Below the pieces are notes generated by a model, which saw only the letters and a program-made list of their open reading frames with translations, did no database searches and had not been told where the DNA came from. Source: Winogradskyella psychrotolerans (GTDB lineage: Bacteria > Bacteroidota > Bacteroidia > Flavobacteriales > Flavobacteriaceae). Taken from it: a stretch of DNA of 64,000 bases. A program made the translations under genes and the position numbers. This document shows positions 21,875-31,398 of the stretch, in pieces. The DNA is taken from the NCBI RefSeq assembly GCF_018860565.1, contig NZ_JAHKPS010000009.1, forward strand, positions 186,001 through 250,000, read 5' to 3'. Position 1 is the stretch's first letter; each line of letters opens with the position of its first letter.

Positions 21875-22885
21875 TTGAAACAACACGAAATCTATATAAA
21901 ACGCTGTTTACAAATTGCTAAAAACGGATTAGGAACCACCAGACCAAACCCGATGGTTGGTGCTGTTATTGTTTATAATGACCACATCATTGGAGAAGGC
22001 TTTACAAGCGAATATGGCTGTAATCATGCAGAAGTAAACGCCATAAACTCGGTAAAAGATAAAACGCTTTTATCAAAAAGCACTATTTACGTTACGCTAG
22101 AACCTTGTAGTCATTATGGAAAAACACCTCCTTGCAGTGACTTAATTATATCGCATCATATCCCTAATGTTGTCATTGGATGTATTGATGACAACCCCGA
22201 AGTTGCAGGAAAAGGTATAGCCAAATTAAAAGCTTCTGGCTGTAATGTTACTGTTGGTGTTTTAGAAAATGAATGCAAAATTCATCACAAGCGATTTTTT
22301 ACATTTCATAACAAAAAGCGTCCTTATATTATATTGAAATGGGCCGAAACTGCCGATGGTTTTATTGCTCCTATCCAAAAAGACGAAAAAAAACCGGTAT
22401 GGATCACAAACACATACTCGCGTCAACTCGTACATAAATGGCGAGTAGAAGAACAAGCTATTTTAGTAGGAACCAATACGGTTATAGAAGACAATCCGAA
22501 TTTAACGGTTAGAGATTGGTCGGGCGAAAATCCTATTAGAGTGGTTTTGGACAAAACTTCAAAATTAAACTCAGACTACAACATTTTTAATGAAGACGCT
22601 AAAACCATAAGACTTACCAATAAAACTATTGATTTTGACAAACCGATAGCCACTCAAATTGCAAAATTGTTACATCAGCAAAGTATTAACTCTGTTATTA
22701 TTGAAGGGGGAGCAACAACACTACAAACATTTATAGATGAACACCTTTGGGATGAAGCACGTATTTTTATAGGCAATTCCGAATTTAAGAACGGTACAAA
22801 AGCACCTAAACTTAAAGGGCAAACCATTCAGGAACATCATATTTTAAAAGACCAACTAAAAATAATGAGACCACATTCGTTTTAA
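21875..22885 (+). CDS. ribD: Bifunctional diaminohydroxyphosphoribosylaminopyrimidine deaminase / reductase
   Basis: RibD performs the deamination and ring-opening reduction steps of riboflavin synthesis. The deaminase half has zinc ligands in HAEVNA and PCSHYGKTPPC, after the RPNPMVGAVIV start region. The reductase half (about residues 145-336) has ILKWAETADGFIA, NPNLTVRD and VIIEGGATTLQTF. The start is TTG directly behind the preceding stop, giving KQHEIYIKRCLQIA, which aligns with other RibD starts. No other riboflavin gene or FMN riboswitch is seen nearby. Confidence 0.95.
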   Translation: MKQHEIYIKRCLQIAKNGLGTTRPNPMVGAVIVYNDHIIGEGFTSEYGCNHAEVNAINSVKDKTLLSKSTIYVTLEPCSHYGKTPPCSDLIISHHIPNVVIGCIDDNPEVAGKGIAKLKASGCNVTVGVLENECKIHHKRFFTFHNKKRPYIILKWAETADGFIAPIQKDEKKPVWITNTYSRQLVHKWRVEEQAILVGTNTVIEDNPNLTVRDWSGENPIRVVLDKTSKLNSDYNIFNEDAKTIRLTNKTIDFDKPIATQIAKLLHQQSINSVIIEGGATTLQTFIDEHLWDEARIFIGNSEFKNGTKAPKLKGQTIQEHHILKDQLKIMRPHSF

Positions 22886-22921
22886 GACGTAACATAATCT
22901 CTATACAATATTATATACAGC

Positions 22922-23533
22922 ATGATTAAAACATTAATTTTCGATTTTGGAGATGTATTTATCAACCTTGACAAACAAGGTGCTATGAAAAATGCTTTAG
23001 ACGTCTTCAATTTAGAAACTTTTGAAAACGATATGATTAGAACCAATGAATTATACGAAGTTGGAAAAATTTCTACTTCTGAATTTATTGCGTTTTACAA
23101 AACAAAGTTTCCAAACATTACTGAAAAACAACTTATTGATGCTTGGAATTTTATAATTAAAGAGTTTCCTAAGCACCGATTAGAATTCATTAAAACATTA
23201 GCAGAACAGAACAAATACAAACTTATATTATTGAGTAATACCAATGATATGCATATTGATTTCATAAAAGAAAATGTTTCATTTTATGAAGAGTTTAAAG
23301 CTTGTTTTGATGTCTTTTACTTGTCTCAAGAGATTCATCTTAGAAAGCCTAATAAGGCTATTTTTGAATTTGTTTTAAACGAAAACAAACTCGTAGCTAA
23401 TGAATGTCTTTTTGTCGATGACACCAAAGACAATACAGATACTGCTGCCAACATGGGATTCCATATATGGAATATAGACGAAACTAAAGAAGATGTGGTA
23501 ACACTTTTTGAAACTAAAAAAGCGCTCTTTTGA
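22922..23533 (+). CDS. HAD family hydrolase (HAD-IA)
   Basis: This 203 aa enzyme has the motif I aspartate in LIFDFGDVFINLD, motif II in LILLSNTND, and a motif III/IV region LRKPNKAIFEF then CLFVDDTKDNTD. It belongs to the phosphatase-like group with a small helical cap. The substrate is unknown. Its TGA stop overlaps the TTG start of the following transporter gene (TTGA), which suggests coupled translation. Confidence 0.85.
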   Translation: MIKTLIFDFGDVFINLDKQGAMKNALDVFNLETFENDMIRTNELYEVGKISTSEFIAFYKTKFPNITEKQLIDAWNFIIKEFPKHRLEFIKTLAEQNKYKLILLSNTNDMHIDFIKENVSFYEEFKACFDVFYLSQEIHLRKPNKAIFEFVLNENKLVANECLFVDDTKDNTDTAANMGFHIWNIDETKEDVVTLFETKKALF

Positions 23534-24381
23534 TATATCTACTCATCAGTATCCTTTCTTCTACCGCTATTTTTGTAGTATTTAAACTCTTCAAAAAATA
23601 TGAAGTTAATACCCTACAAGGTATTGTTGTTAATTATTTTACAGCATTCCTCTTAGGCTTTTTACTTTATAAGGGACAAATTGTACCTTCAGAAATCATT
23701 CAAACGGATTGGTTTATCGCTGCTATCATGCTCGGATTCTTATTTATCGCCATATTTAATGTTATGGCCTTAACCGCTCAGAAAAACGGTCTCTCCGTCG
23801 CTTCTGTTGCTAGTAAAATGAGCGTTATCATCCCTGTAGTCTTTGGTATTGTGGTGTTTAAGGAAAGTGTTGGTACTCAAAAAATATTAGGGATCATATT
23901 AGCTTTGGTTGCTGTTTATTTAACCTCTGTAAAACAAAAAGGAAATGTTGTACTAACCCAATCTATATATTTACCTGTTATCTTGTTTTTAGGATCTGGA
24001 ATTATAGATACGTCAATAAATTATTTTGCTCCAGATGATAATATTCCTTTATTCTCGGCAACTATTTTTGCCATGGCAGCCCTCATTGGTGTTATCCTAT
24101 TACTCGTAAGCCTTGCTCAATCTAAAAACAAACTTAAACTAATAAGTATTCCCTTTGGTATTGCCCTTGGTCTTGTTAATTACTGTTCTATTCACTTTTT
24201 ACTTTTAGCATTAAGAGTAGAAAACACCGAAAGTTCAACCCTATTCACCATTAATCACATTGCTATTTTAGCACTCTCAACATTAATAGGACTAGTCTTA
24301 TTTAAAGAAGATATTTCCAAGAAAAACTGGATTGGTATTATTTTAGCCTTAATTTCAATAGCATTAGTCACTTTAGCATAA
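23530..24381 (+). CDS. EamA/DMT family membrane transporter
   Basis: This 283 aa protein has about ten membrane helices arranged as two EamA-like halves, each with the GIILALVAVYLTS-type terminal helix. It starts at TTG overlapping the upstream HAD stop by 4 nt. DMT proteins move small metabolites; the substrate cannot be read here. Its stop shares one base with the ATG of the YigZ gene (TAATG), so HAD, transporter and yigZ-like form a tight operon. Confidence 0.82.
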   Translation: MIYLLISILSSTAIFVVFKLFKKYEVNTLQGIVVNYFTAFLLGFLLYKGQIVPSEIIQTDWFIAAIMLGFLFIAIFNVMALTAQKNGLSVASVASKMSVIIPVVFGIVVFKESVGTQKILGIILALVAVYLTSVKQKGNVVLTQSIYLPVILFLGSGIIDTSINYFAPDDNIPLFSATIFAMAALIGVILLLVSLAQSKNKLKLISIPFGIALGLVNYCSIHFLLLALRVENTESSTLFTINHIAILALSTLIGLVLFKEDISKKNWIGIILALISIALVTLA

Positions 24382-24986
24382 TGGAAAACGATTTATACAA
24401 AACAATAACAACTCCTGCTCAAGGCGAATTATTTAAAGACAAGAATAGTAAATTCTATGGTTTTGCTTTTCCTGTTACCACAGAAGAACAAGTAAAACAA
24501 CATCTTGAAGACATAAAAAAAGAGCATTATGCCGCCAGACATTGGTGTTACGCTTACCAAATAGGAACAGAAGCTATTCAATACAGAGCTAATGACGACG
24601 GCGAACCTAACAATTCTGCAGGAATGCCAATTTACGGTCAGATACAATCTTTTGAAGTTACCAACATCCTAATTATAGTAGTAAGATATTATGGAGGTGT
24701 AAAACTTGGAGTTGGTGGTCTTATTAATGCTTACCGAACAGGTGCGCAATTAGCATTAGAAGCTTCAAAAATTGTAGAAAAAACAATTAATAAAAAATTT
24801 CAGCTCAAATTCGAATATAAAAACATGAGCAAAGTGATGCGAATTTTAAAAGAGAATGCTGTTGAAATTACAAATCAGACCTTAGAATTAAATTGTTTGT
24901 TAGAAATATCTGTCAGAAAAAGTCACAGTTCTAAACTATTTGAACTGTTCGATCAATTTTTCGGTGTAACTATCGATGAATTATAA
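24381..24986 (+). CDS. YigZ/IMPACT family protein
   Basis: This 201 aa protein has the IMPACT N-terminal domain: KFYGFAFPV, then AARHWCYAYQIG and DDGEPNNSAGMPI. The IVVRYYGGVKLGVGGL motif is diagnostic. The C-terminal region is the DUF1949-like ferredoxin-fold domain. Bacterial YigZ function is not established; the eukaryotic relative regulates the kinase GCN2. Its last six bases overlap the 3' end of the convergent thioesterase gene. Confidence 0.88.
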   Translation: MENDLYKTITTPAQGELFKDKNSKFYGFAFPVTTEEQVKQHLEDIKKEHYAARHWCYAYQIGTEAIQYRANDDGEPNNSAGMPIYGQIQSFEVTNILIIVVRYYGGVKLGVGGLINAYRTGAQLALEASKIVEKTINKKFQLKFEYKNMSKVMRILKENAVEITNQTLELNCLLEISVRKSHSSKLFELFDQFFGVTIDEL

Positions 24987-25388
24987 CGAATAATTTTGCA
25001 GTTTGTCTAAAAGATATTTTGGACATCGTGTAGGCCTATTCTTCTTCGTGTCAATAAATGCTAAAATTGTACTCCCGGTAGCCAATAAAACATCAGATTG
25101 GTTTCGCAATTCATATTCAAATTCTATGGTTGCGGTTGGCATCTTTTTAAGTGTTGTTTTTACTTTAAGCACATCATCATAACGTGCTGAATTTTTGTAA
25201 TTTATAGACAATGAAACTACTGGCAACATAATCCCATCAGCCTCCATTCCGCTATAACTAAGTCCAAACTCACGTAACCACTCGGTTCTACCTACCTCAA
25301 AATATATAGCATAGTTCCCATGGTACACAACGCCCATCTGGTCTGTCTCGCCGTAGCGTACTCTTATTTTAGTTTCATTATAATTCAT
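24981..25388 (-). CDS. Acyl-CoA thioesterase, YbgC/4HBT hot-dog family
   Basis: This 135 aa single hot-dog domain protein has the signature RYGETDQMGVVYHGNYAIYFE, which contains the catalytic Asp of the 4-hydroxybenzoyl-CoA thioesterase family. TEWLREFGLSY and the terminal beta strands follow as expected. It probably hydrolyses short or medium acyl-CoA in the cytoplasm. It converges on the yigZ-like gene with a 6-nt overlap and is divergent from dnaA. Confidence 0.88.
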   Translation of the reverse strand: MNYNETKIRVRYGETDQMGVVYHGNYAIYFEVGRTEWLREFGLSYSGMEADGIMLPVVSLSINYKNSARYDDVLKVKTTLKKMPTATIEFEYELRNQSDVLLATGSTILAFIDTKKNRPTRCPKYLLDKLQNYSL

Positions 25389-25591
25389 ATATAAATCTTA
25401 GATTAAGAAAAAATATTGTAATTTTAAAAATCGTTTTAAACATGAGGAAAAAATTCTAAATATTCAAAACTATTTAATTTTTTTATTAAGAATTTTGTTC
25501 ACATATTTGTCCTGTTGAAAACTACTAGAGAATCCTATTTTCTCTTTTTTTTTTGCTAATATAACTAACAACGAAAAATTTAACTTAACGC

Positions 25592-27019
25592 ATGGAGAAC
25601 ACAGCGCAATCTGTATGGAGTAATTGTCTTGCTTTTATAAAAGATAATATCCAACCACAAGCCTATAAGACTTGGTTTGAACCTATAGATGCAGTGAAGC
25701 TTTCTGGTAACGCATTGAGCATCCAAGTTCCTAGCAAATTTTTCTACGAATGGTTAGAAGAACATTATGTAAAAATCTTAAAGGTTTCTCTAACTAAAGA
25801 GCTAGGTGAAGATGCCAAATTGGTTTACGTTATTAAAATGGAAAACACCTATGGCAATAAACAACCTTTCACTGAAAAGATTCCAAGTTCAAATAGGTCT
25901 GCTGTAAAATCGCAAGATGTAGATGTACCTTTTAATAATAAAAGTCCTGAATTAAGAAATCCGTTTATAATTCCTGGTATTAGAAATGTAAAGATTGAAT
26001 CGCAACTTAATCCAAGTTACAGTTTTGAAAATTTCTTAGAAGGTGACTCTAACCGTTTAGCTAGAAACGCAGGTATTGCAGTCGCTAACAAACCAGGTGG
26101 CACCTCTTTTAACCCCCTATTAATTTTTGGCGGTGTTGGTTTAGGAAAAACACATTTAGCACATGCTATAGGTGTTGATATTAAAGATAAATATCCTGAA
26201 AAAACAGTTTTATATATTTCTGCTGAAAAATTCACGCAACAATACATAGATTCTGTAAAAAAGAACAATAGAAATGATTTTATTCACTTCTATCAAATTA
26301 TAGATGTTTTAATTATTGACGACGTACAATTCCTTTCCGGAAAAACAGGCACGCAAGACGTCTTCTTCCATATTTTCAATCATTTACATCAAAACGGTAA
26401 GCAAGTTATTTTAACAAGTGATAAAGCTCCCGTAGATATGCAAGATATTGAACAACGCTTATTATCGCGTTTTAAATGGGGACTTTCAGCCGAGTTACAA
26501 ACACCTGATTTTGAAACTAGAGTTTCAATTTTAAAGAATAAACTCTACAGAGATGGTGTTGAAATGCCAGAAGATATTATAGAATATGTTGCCAAACATA
26601 TTAAAACTAACGTTAGAGAACTAGAAGGTGCCATTATTTCATTAATCGCTCAGTCTTCTTTCAACAAAAAAGAAATTACAATCAATCTTGCAAAAGATAT
26701 TGTAGAGAAGTTTGTTAAGAATACTAAACGAGAAGTATCTATTGATTACATTCAGAAAGTAGTTTCCGATTATTTCCAAATGGATGTTAATACACTTCAA
26801 TCAAAAACACGTAAACGTCATATTGTACAAGCGCGTCAGTTAGCTATGTTCTTTGCTAAAAAATACACCAAAGCTTCATTAGCTAGTATTGGCTCTCAAA
26901 TAGGACAGCGTGACCACGCTACCGTACTACATGCTTGTAAAACTGTTGATAATTTATCGTCAACAGATAAGCAATTCAGAAAGTATGTTGAAGATTTATC
27001 TAAAAAATTAGCGCTTTAA
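25592..27019 (+). CDS. dnaA: Chromosomal replication initiator protein DnaA
   Basis: DnaA opens the origin and loads replication proteins. The 475 aa protein has domain I (WSNCLAFIKDNIQPQAYKTW), a variable linker at about 90-140, and the AAA+ domain with Walker A GGVGLGKTH and Walker B VLIIDDVQF. The C-terminal domain IV has the DnaA-box-binding signature GQRDHATVLHACKTV. All parts look intact. The 203-bp upstream gap and flanks show no cluster of TTATCCACA-type DnaA boxes, so I do not call an origin here. Confidence 0.97.
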   Translation: MENTAQSVWSNCLAFIKDNIQPQAYKTWFEPIDAVKLSGNALSIQVPSKFFYEWLEEHYVKILKVSLTKELGEDAKLVYVIKMENTYGNKQPFTEKIPSSNRSAVKSQDVDVPFNNKSPELRNPFIIPGIRNVKIESQLNPSYSFENFLEGDSNRLARNAGIAVANKPGGTSFNPLLIFGGVGLGKTHLAHAIGVDIKDKYPEKTVLYISAEKFTQQYIDSVKKNNRNDFIHFYQIIDVLIIDDVQFLSGKTGTQDVFFHIFNHLHQNGKQVILTSDKAPVDMQDIEQRLLSRFKWGLSAELQTPDFETRVSILKNKLYRDGVEMPEDIIEYVAKHIKTNVRELEGAIISLIAQSSFNKKEITINLAKDIVEKFVKNTKREVSIDYIQKVVSDYFQMDVNTLQSKTRKRHIVQARQLAMFFAKKYTKASLASIGSQIGQRDHATVLHACKTVDNLSSTDKQFRKYVEDLSKKLAL

Positions 27020-27031
27020 TTCGCTTTTAAT

Positions 27032-27487
27032 ATGACTAGTATCTTAATGGTATGCTTGGGGAATATTTGCCGTTCTCCATTAGCTCATGGTATTCTGCAA
27101 TCTAAACTTCCAACAGACCTTTTTTATGTTGATTCTGCAGGGACTGCTGCCTACCACATAGGAAATACTCCTGACACACGCTCTATTGCTGTTGCAAAAC
27201 AAAACGGCATAGACATTAGCACACAAAGCGCTAGACAGTTTAAAGTTTCCGACTTTGACCTGTTTGATTACATCTACGCCATGGATCAATCTAACTATAC
27301 TGATATTATTAGCTTAGCGAGAAATGATATTGATATCAAAAAAGTAAAGCTCTTTCTCAATGCTAATGCCGCTATTAAAAATAAGAATATGCCAGACCCT
27401 TATTATGGAGATAAAAGTGATTTTGAATACGTTTTTAAGCTCGCTAATGAGACTTGTGACATAATTGCAAAGACTTTAAAACACTAA
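27032..27487 (+). CDS. Low molecular weight protein-tyrosine phosphatase
   Basis: This 151 aa protein has the P-loop CLGNICRSP (CX5R) at residues 8-16 and the general acid aspartate in MPDPYYGD near the C-terminus. This is the full set of LMW-PTP catalytic residues. It probably dephosphorylates tyrosine in the cytoplasm; no tyrosine kinase or capsule gene is adjacent. It follows dnaA by 12 nt and may be co-transcribed with it. Confidence 0.92.
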   Translation: MTSILMVCLGNICRSPLAHGILQSKLPTDLFYVDSAGTAAYHIGNTPDTRSIAVAKQNGIDISTQSARQFKVSDFDLFDYIYAMDQSNYTDIISLARNDIDIKKVKLFLNANAAIKNKNMPDPYYGDKSDFEYVFKLANETCDIIAKTLKH

Positions 27488-27557
27488 TACACACAATATT
27501 GCTTATTGCAAAAGTCTTTTTTTGTAAATTAGTACCTAATCCCATTAACAAATTAAG

Positions 27558-28979
27558 ATGAAATCATTAATAGTTCTAGTTTTCTTAGTATTTACAACTA
27601 TTCCTTTTTCCAATGCTCAAGAACTAAATTTAGAACTCTTTGCTTCAAATTTAGATCGCCCTATTAGCATTAAACATGCAGGCGACAACAAACTATATGT
27701 TGTAGAACAAGATGGTTATATAAAAATAATTAATGCTGATGGTACAATTCAAAGTGCTCCATTTTTAGACATTGATAGTATTGTCATAAACACAGGAAAC
27801 GAAAGAGGTCTCTTAGGCTTAGCCTTTCATCCAGACTACACTACCAATGGTTACTTTTTTGTTAACTATATTAACAACTCAGGGAATACTGTAATTTCAA
27901 GATTTTCAAGAGACGCTACAAATCCCTTATTAGCAGATGCTTCTTCAGAGCTTATTATTCTAACTTACGACCAACCTTATAGCAATCATAATGGAGGAGA
28001 TATGGCTTTTGCTAGTGATGGTTTTTTATATATTGCTTCAGGTGATGGCGGCCTATACGATGACCCACAAAACAACTCACAAAACACATTAACCTTACTA
28101 GGTAATATTTTAAGACTAGATATTAATTCTATCACAGCAACACAAAATTATAGCATTCCATCAAGCAACCCTTTTATAGGAGATCCTGATGTTAGGGATG
28201 AAATTTTTGCTTATGGCCTAAGAAATCCATGGAAATTTTCTTTTGATCGTCAAACCAATGATTTATGGATTGCTGATGTTGGACAAAGTGGTTATGAAGA
28301 AATTAATATGGTTTCTGCAGCAGAAGCTGCAACAGGCCTTAATTACGGCTGGAGATGCTACGAAGGCAATGGCCCATACATTACAGATGATTGCTCAGAT
28401 TCAAGTGCATACACCTTTCCTATAGAAGGCTATAGCCATTCTGGTGATGGCCTTTTTAAATGTTCTATTACCGGAGGTTATAGGTACAGAGGCACCAATT
28501 ACCCTAACTTTAATGGTTTGTACTTCTTTGCTGATTATTGTAGTCAAGAAATTGGCTACTTATTTTACAATGAAACAACAGAGGCTTGGGACAAAAACCT
28601 AAGTCTATTCAATGGTAATTGGTCTACTTTTGGAGAAGATATTAACGGAGAACTTTATATTGCAGATATATCAAGTGGTAATATCTACAAACTAATTGAT
28701 ACGAGCTTAAGTATTAATGACGATATATCTTCTAATATTTCTATTTATCCTAATCCAACAAAAGGCATATTTAACATCAATTTTGGCCCAAATAACAATA
28801 CAGACATTTCAAATCAAATTACGATTTATAATTTACAAGGTAAAGAAGTAAAAGTAATTCAAAGAAATACAGAAACGATTCAAACAATAAATACATCTCA
28901 ACTCTCTATTGGTATTTATGTTTTAAAAATTAAGAATCAAAAAGGAAATCAAAGCACACATAAACTGGTTATACACTAA
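27558..28979 (+). CDS. PQQ-dependent sugar dehydrogenase-like secreted protein with T9SS signal
   Basis: This 473 aa protein has a signal peptide ending NAQ and a six-bladed glucose/sorbosone dehydrogenase propeller. Seen motifs are YVVEQDGYI, ERGLLGLAFHPDY, HNGGDMAFASDGFLYIASGD, GLRNPWKFSFD and WIADVGQ. The last 80 residues are a T9SS type A sorting domain (ISIYPNPTKGIFNI, then IGIYVLKIKN). It is predicted to oxidise sugars or aldoses outside the cell with PQQ as cofactor, though cofactor use is inferred from the family. The stop shares one base with the next ATG. A TAAATTAG element at 27524-27531 may be its -7 box. Confidence 0.85.
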   Translation: MKSLIVLVFLVFTTIPFSNAQELNLELFASNLDRPISIKHAGDNKLYVVEQDGYIKIINADGTIQSAPFLDIDSIVINTGNERGLLGLAFHPDYTTNGYFFVNYINNSGNTVISRFSRDATNPLLADASSELIILTYDQPYSNHNGGDMAFASDGFLYIASGDGGLYDDPQNNSQNTLTLLGNILRLDINSITATQNYSIPSSNPFIGDPDVRDEIFAYGLRNPWKFSFDRQTNDLWIADVGQSGYEEINMVSAAEAATGLNYGWRCYEGNGPYITDDCSDSSAYTFPIEGYSHSGDGLFKCSITGGYRYRGTNYPNFNGLYFFADYCSQEIGYLFYNETTEAWDKNLSLFNGNWSTFGEDINGELYIADISSGNIYKLIDTSLSINDDISSNISIYPNPTKGIFNINFGPNNNTDISNQITIYNLQGKEVKVIQRNTETIQTINTSQLSIGIYVLKIKNQKGNQSTHKLVIH

Positions 28980-29695
28980 TGAACAATCCCAAAGGAAAAT
29001 TATACCTTATACCTACACGACTAGGTGATAATCCGCCACTCGAAGTTTTACCCATCTCTATTAAAAAAATAATTGAGCACCTCGATTATTATATTGTTGA
29101 AAATGAAAAAACAGCTCGTCGTTTTATAAAGCGTGTCTCGCCTAGTAAATCGCAACCTTCATTAAAGCTTCAAGTATTAAATAAATACACAACTGAGGCC
29201 GAACGTAATACATATTTAAACGCATGTCTAGAAGGAAACTCTATTGGTTTGATATCTGAAGCAGGCTGTCCTGCTATTGCAGACCCAGGAGCTGACATTG
29301 TAAGTTTAGCACATCAAATGGATATAACAGTTGTTCCTCTTGTTGGACCATCTTCTATTCTACTCGCTTTAATGGGTTCTGGCATGAACGGCCAAAGTTT
29401 TACTTTTAACGGTTATTTACCCATTGACAAAAGCGAACGAAAAGCGAAATTAAAAACTTTAGAGCGTTTATCTTCAGAACACAATCAAGCTCAAATCTTT
29501 ATTGAAACTCCTTATAGAAATATGAAAATGCTTGAAGATTTAGCTAATACGCTACATCCAAATACAAGAATTTGTGTGGCATGCGATTTAACCTTACCAA
29601 CTGAGTTTATCAAAACAAAAATAGCAAAAGACTGGAAACATAATAAAGAGGATTTACATAAGAGACCAGCAATCTTTATTATTCAGAAAGACTAA
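28979..29695 (+). CDS. RsmI-like SAM-dependent methyltransferase (tetrapyrrole methylase fold)
   Basis: This 238 aa protein begins KGKLYLIPTRLGDNPP, the RsmI-type N-terminal strand, with SEAGCPAIADPGADIV and PLVGPSSILLALMGSG as the SAM site. RsmI 2'-O-methylates C1402 of 16S rRNA. Bacteroidota often carry a second shorter paralogue of this type, and this one may be it, so I leave the symbol empty. It overlaps the sugar dehydrogenase stop by one base, an odd functional pairing. Confidence 0.8.
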   Translation: MNNPKGKLYLIPTRLGDNPPLEVLPISIKKIIEHLDYYIVENEKTARRFIKRVSPSKSQPSLKLQVLNKYTTEAERNTYLNACLEGNSIGLISEAGCPAIADPGADIVSLAHQMDITVVPLVGPSSILLALMGSGMNGQSFTFNGYLPIDKSERKAKLKTLERLSSEHNQAQIFIETPYRNMKMLEDLANTLHPNTRICVACDLTLPTEFIKTKIAKDWKHNKEDLHKRPAIFIIQKD

Positions 29696-29716
29696 GAGCT
29701 TACTATTAATAAAAAA

Positions 29717-30373
29717 CTATAAGGTAACCTTAGCTTTCTTATCAGGCTTAATCATAGACGTATCATAACCCGAAAACTTTTTCATATAATACCTAACAGA
29801 AGAGCCATAAGCGTCCGAAAGATTATTACCTCCATGACTACGCAAAAACTTTTTTACATTTCCAGGACCAGCTAAATGTGCCGCTGCTAAAATTCCAGAC
29901 TCGGTTACTTTTATTCCCGAAATATGCTGCCCTTCAAAACGTTTAATGTCTTTTCTAAGCACCCACTTATTACGCTCTGCATTGGCAATAAACGCTTTTT
30001 CTTGCAATTCTGGATTGTATAAAAATTGATTTGGAGTATAAATTCCTATCAATTTTAAAGTCTCAGATCCAAACTGATATTTACCCAAATACCCTAAAGT
30101 ATTCACCGTAAAATAGTTTCCTCGAGACTCTTTAAATGCCAAAGCCTCTTTAAATCCTTCAAAAGATTTTCCTAAATGTGGAGTAAAGATGCTATGCTCA
30201 ATAAATTGGTCTTGATTAGCCATAGCTAATTCCTCAGAAATATTATAATTAAGCTCTAATCCTTCTGTAGAATATATTTCAGGATCAAGAGATGAATCAG
30301 GATATAATGCTAACGCACTAAATACACAGATTGTAAATGGTATTACAAAACTCTTAACGCTATTTTTAGTCAT
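29717..30373 (-). CDS. Lytic transglycosylase-like secreted protein
   Basis: I start this 218 aa protein at the ATG at 30373, followed by a signal segment (SVKSFVIPFTICVFSALAL). The mature part has ALAFKESRGNYFTVNTLGYLGKYQFG, which matches the catalytic-Glu (ESRG) and GxxQFG-type layout of lysozyme-like transglycosylase folds, and AAAHLAGPGNVKKFL with the helical AAH-x-GP motif. It probably cleaves peptidoglycan. The gene is convergent with the RsmI-like gene and precedes a DUF2279 gene in the same direction. Confidence 0.7.
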   Translation of the reverse strand: MTKNSVKSFVIPFTICVFSALALYPDSSLDPEIYSTEGLELNYNISEELAMANQDQFIEHSIFTPHLGKSFEGFKEALAFKESRGNYFTVNTLGYLGKYQFGSETLKLIGIYTPNQFLYNPELQEKAFIANAERNKWVLRKDIKRFEGQHISGIKVTESGILAAAHLAGPGNVKKFLRSHGGNNLSDAYGSSVRYYMKKFSGYDTSMIKPDKKAKVTL

Positions 30374-30491
30374 AACAGCTAAATTTTTACTGTAAAAAAG
30401 TTTCCCCAAACCGTCTTACAAAATTCGCGTGCAAATATACAACAATTTTACAACAACTGAAAATCAACCGATTAAGTGTAAAAAACTCACT

Positions 30492-31397
30492 TTAAAAGTA
30501 TATATAATGCCATTTTATACCTCTTTTATCATTGAGTTCTAAAGTAGGAAACGGGACTTTTATAACGTTAAAAACGTCGAAAATGGTTTTTAAAAAGTTA
30601 GAATTTGTCTTAATTCTAGTTAAATCCACATCTAAACTAAGGTAATATTGACGCGTTCTATTCTGATCTGTGAACAAAGCATCATTTGCTTCTCCTGTTA
30701 ACATACCTTCTGCCCCATACCCAAAAGCCAAATTCAACCAATCAGGAATAGTTTCTGTTTTTAAAAACGAATTAAGATTAACACTTAGCCAATAGGTTTG
30801 ACCATTATAATCTTTTAGAAACTCTTCAGAAAGTCCACTACCTAACTTACTTGGACGTTGTTTTGCAAACTTAGTTCTATGAAAGGAGTATTTTAATACT
30901 ATACGTTGTTCTGCCCAAAGTAATTCTTGTCCCATATGTAATCCGGTTCCCGCTGTATTAGCGGCCATATCGGTCCACGAAAAGCCCCATTCTTTTGAAA
31001 AACCATCCATTACTTCTATTGCTGTTAAAAACCCTAAACCTAAGGTTGCCCCATAAAGCATCCGATCTTTTTTACCAACTCCAGCCCAGTCTAAAGTATT
31101 AAATCCAAACCTTCCTAATTGATAGGATGAAAACACATGGCCCATTTTATCCATCTGTAACCACTCTCCACTATCATTTAAAGTCTTAAAATTAGAACGC
31201 GGATAATCTGCATACCACAATTGATTAAGCCCAATTAATGTCGCTGAAGCCAATGCCGTTTGTGTTATAACAACGGTATTGCGTCGTAATACATTAAGTG
31301 AATCACTAGGCTTTAAAAAAGTATTAAATTTAGATTGAGAAAAAAGCGAGTTACCTAATAATAAAAAAACTATGATATAAACATAAGCGCGCTTCAC
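30492..31397 (-). CDS. DUF2279 family envelope protein
   Basis: I place the start at a GTG at 31397, one base after the mltG stop, giving KRAYVYIIVFLLLGNSLFSQ as signal peptide. A longer start would overlap mltG by 50 nt. The mature protein has YADYPRSNF, DKMGHVFSSYQLGRFG and the EWGFSWTDMAANTAG motif of DUF2279, a YfiM-like family of predicted outer-membrane or envelope proteins. Function is unknown. The adjacency to mltG suggests an operon on the cell wall theme. Confidence 0.75.
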   Translation of the reverse strand: MKRAYVYIIVFLLLGNSLFSQSKFNTFLKPSDSLNVLRRNTVVITQTALASATLIGLNQLWYADYPRSNFKTLNDSGEWLQMDKMGHVFSSYQLGRFGFNTLDWAGVGKKDRMLYGATLGLGFLTAIEVMDGFSKEWGFSWTDMAANTAGTGLHMGQELLWAEQRIVLKYSFHRTKFAKQRPSKLGSGLSEEFLKDYNGQTYWLSVNLNSFLKTETIPDWLNLAFGYGAEGMLTGEANDALFTDQNRTRQYYLSLDVDLTRIKTNSNFLKTIFDVFNVIKVPFPTLELNDKRGIKWHYIYF

Positions 31398-31398
31398 C

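Noticed and set aside
25389-25591. Replication origin next to dnaA
   Set aside because: No cluster of TTATCCACA-type boxes or repeated AT-rich units was seen in the gap or at the gene ends.
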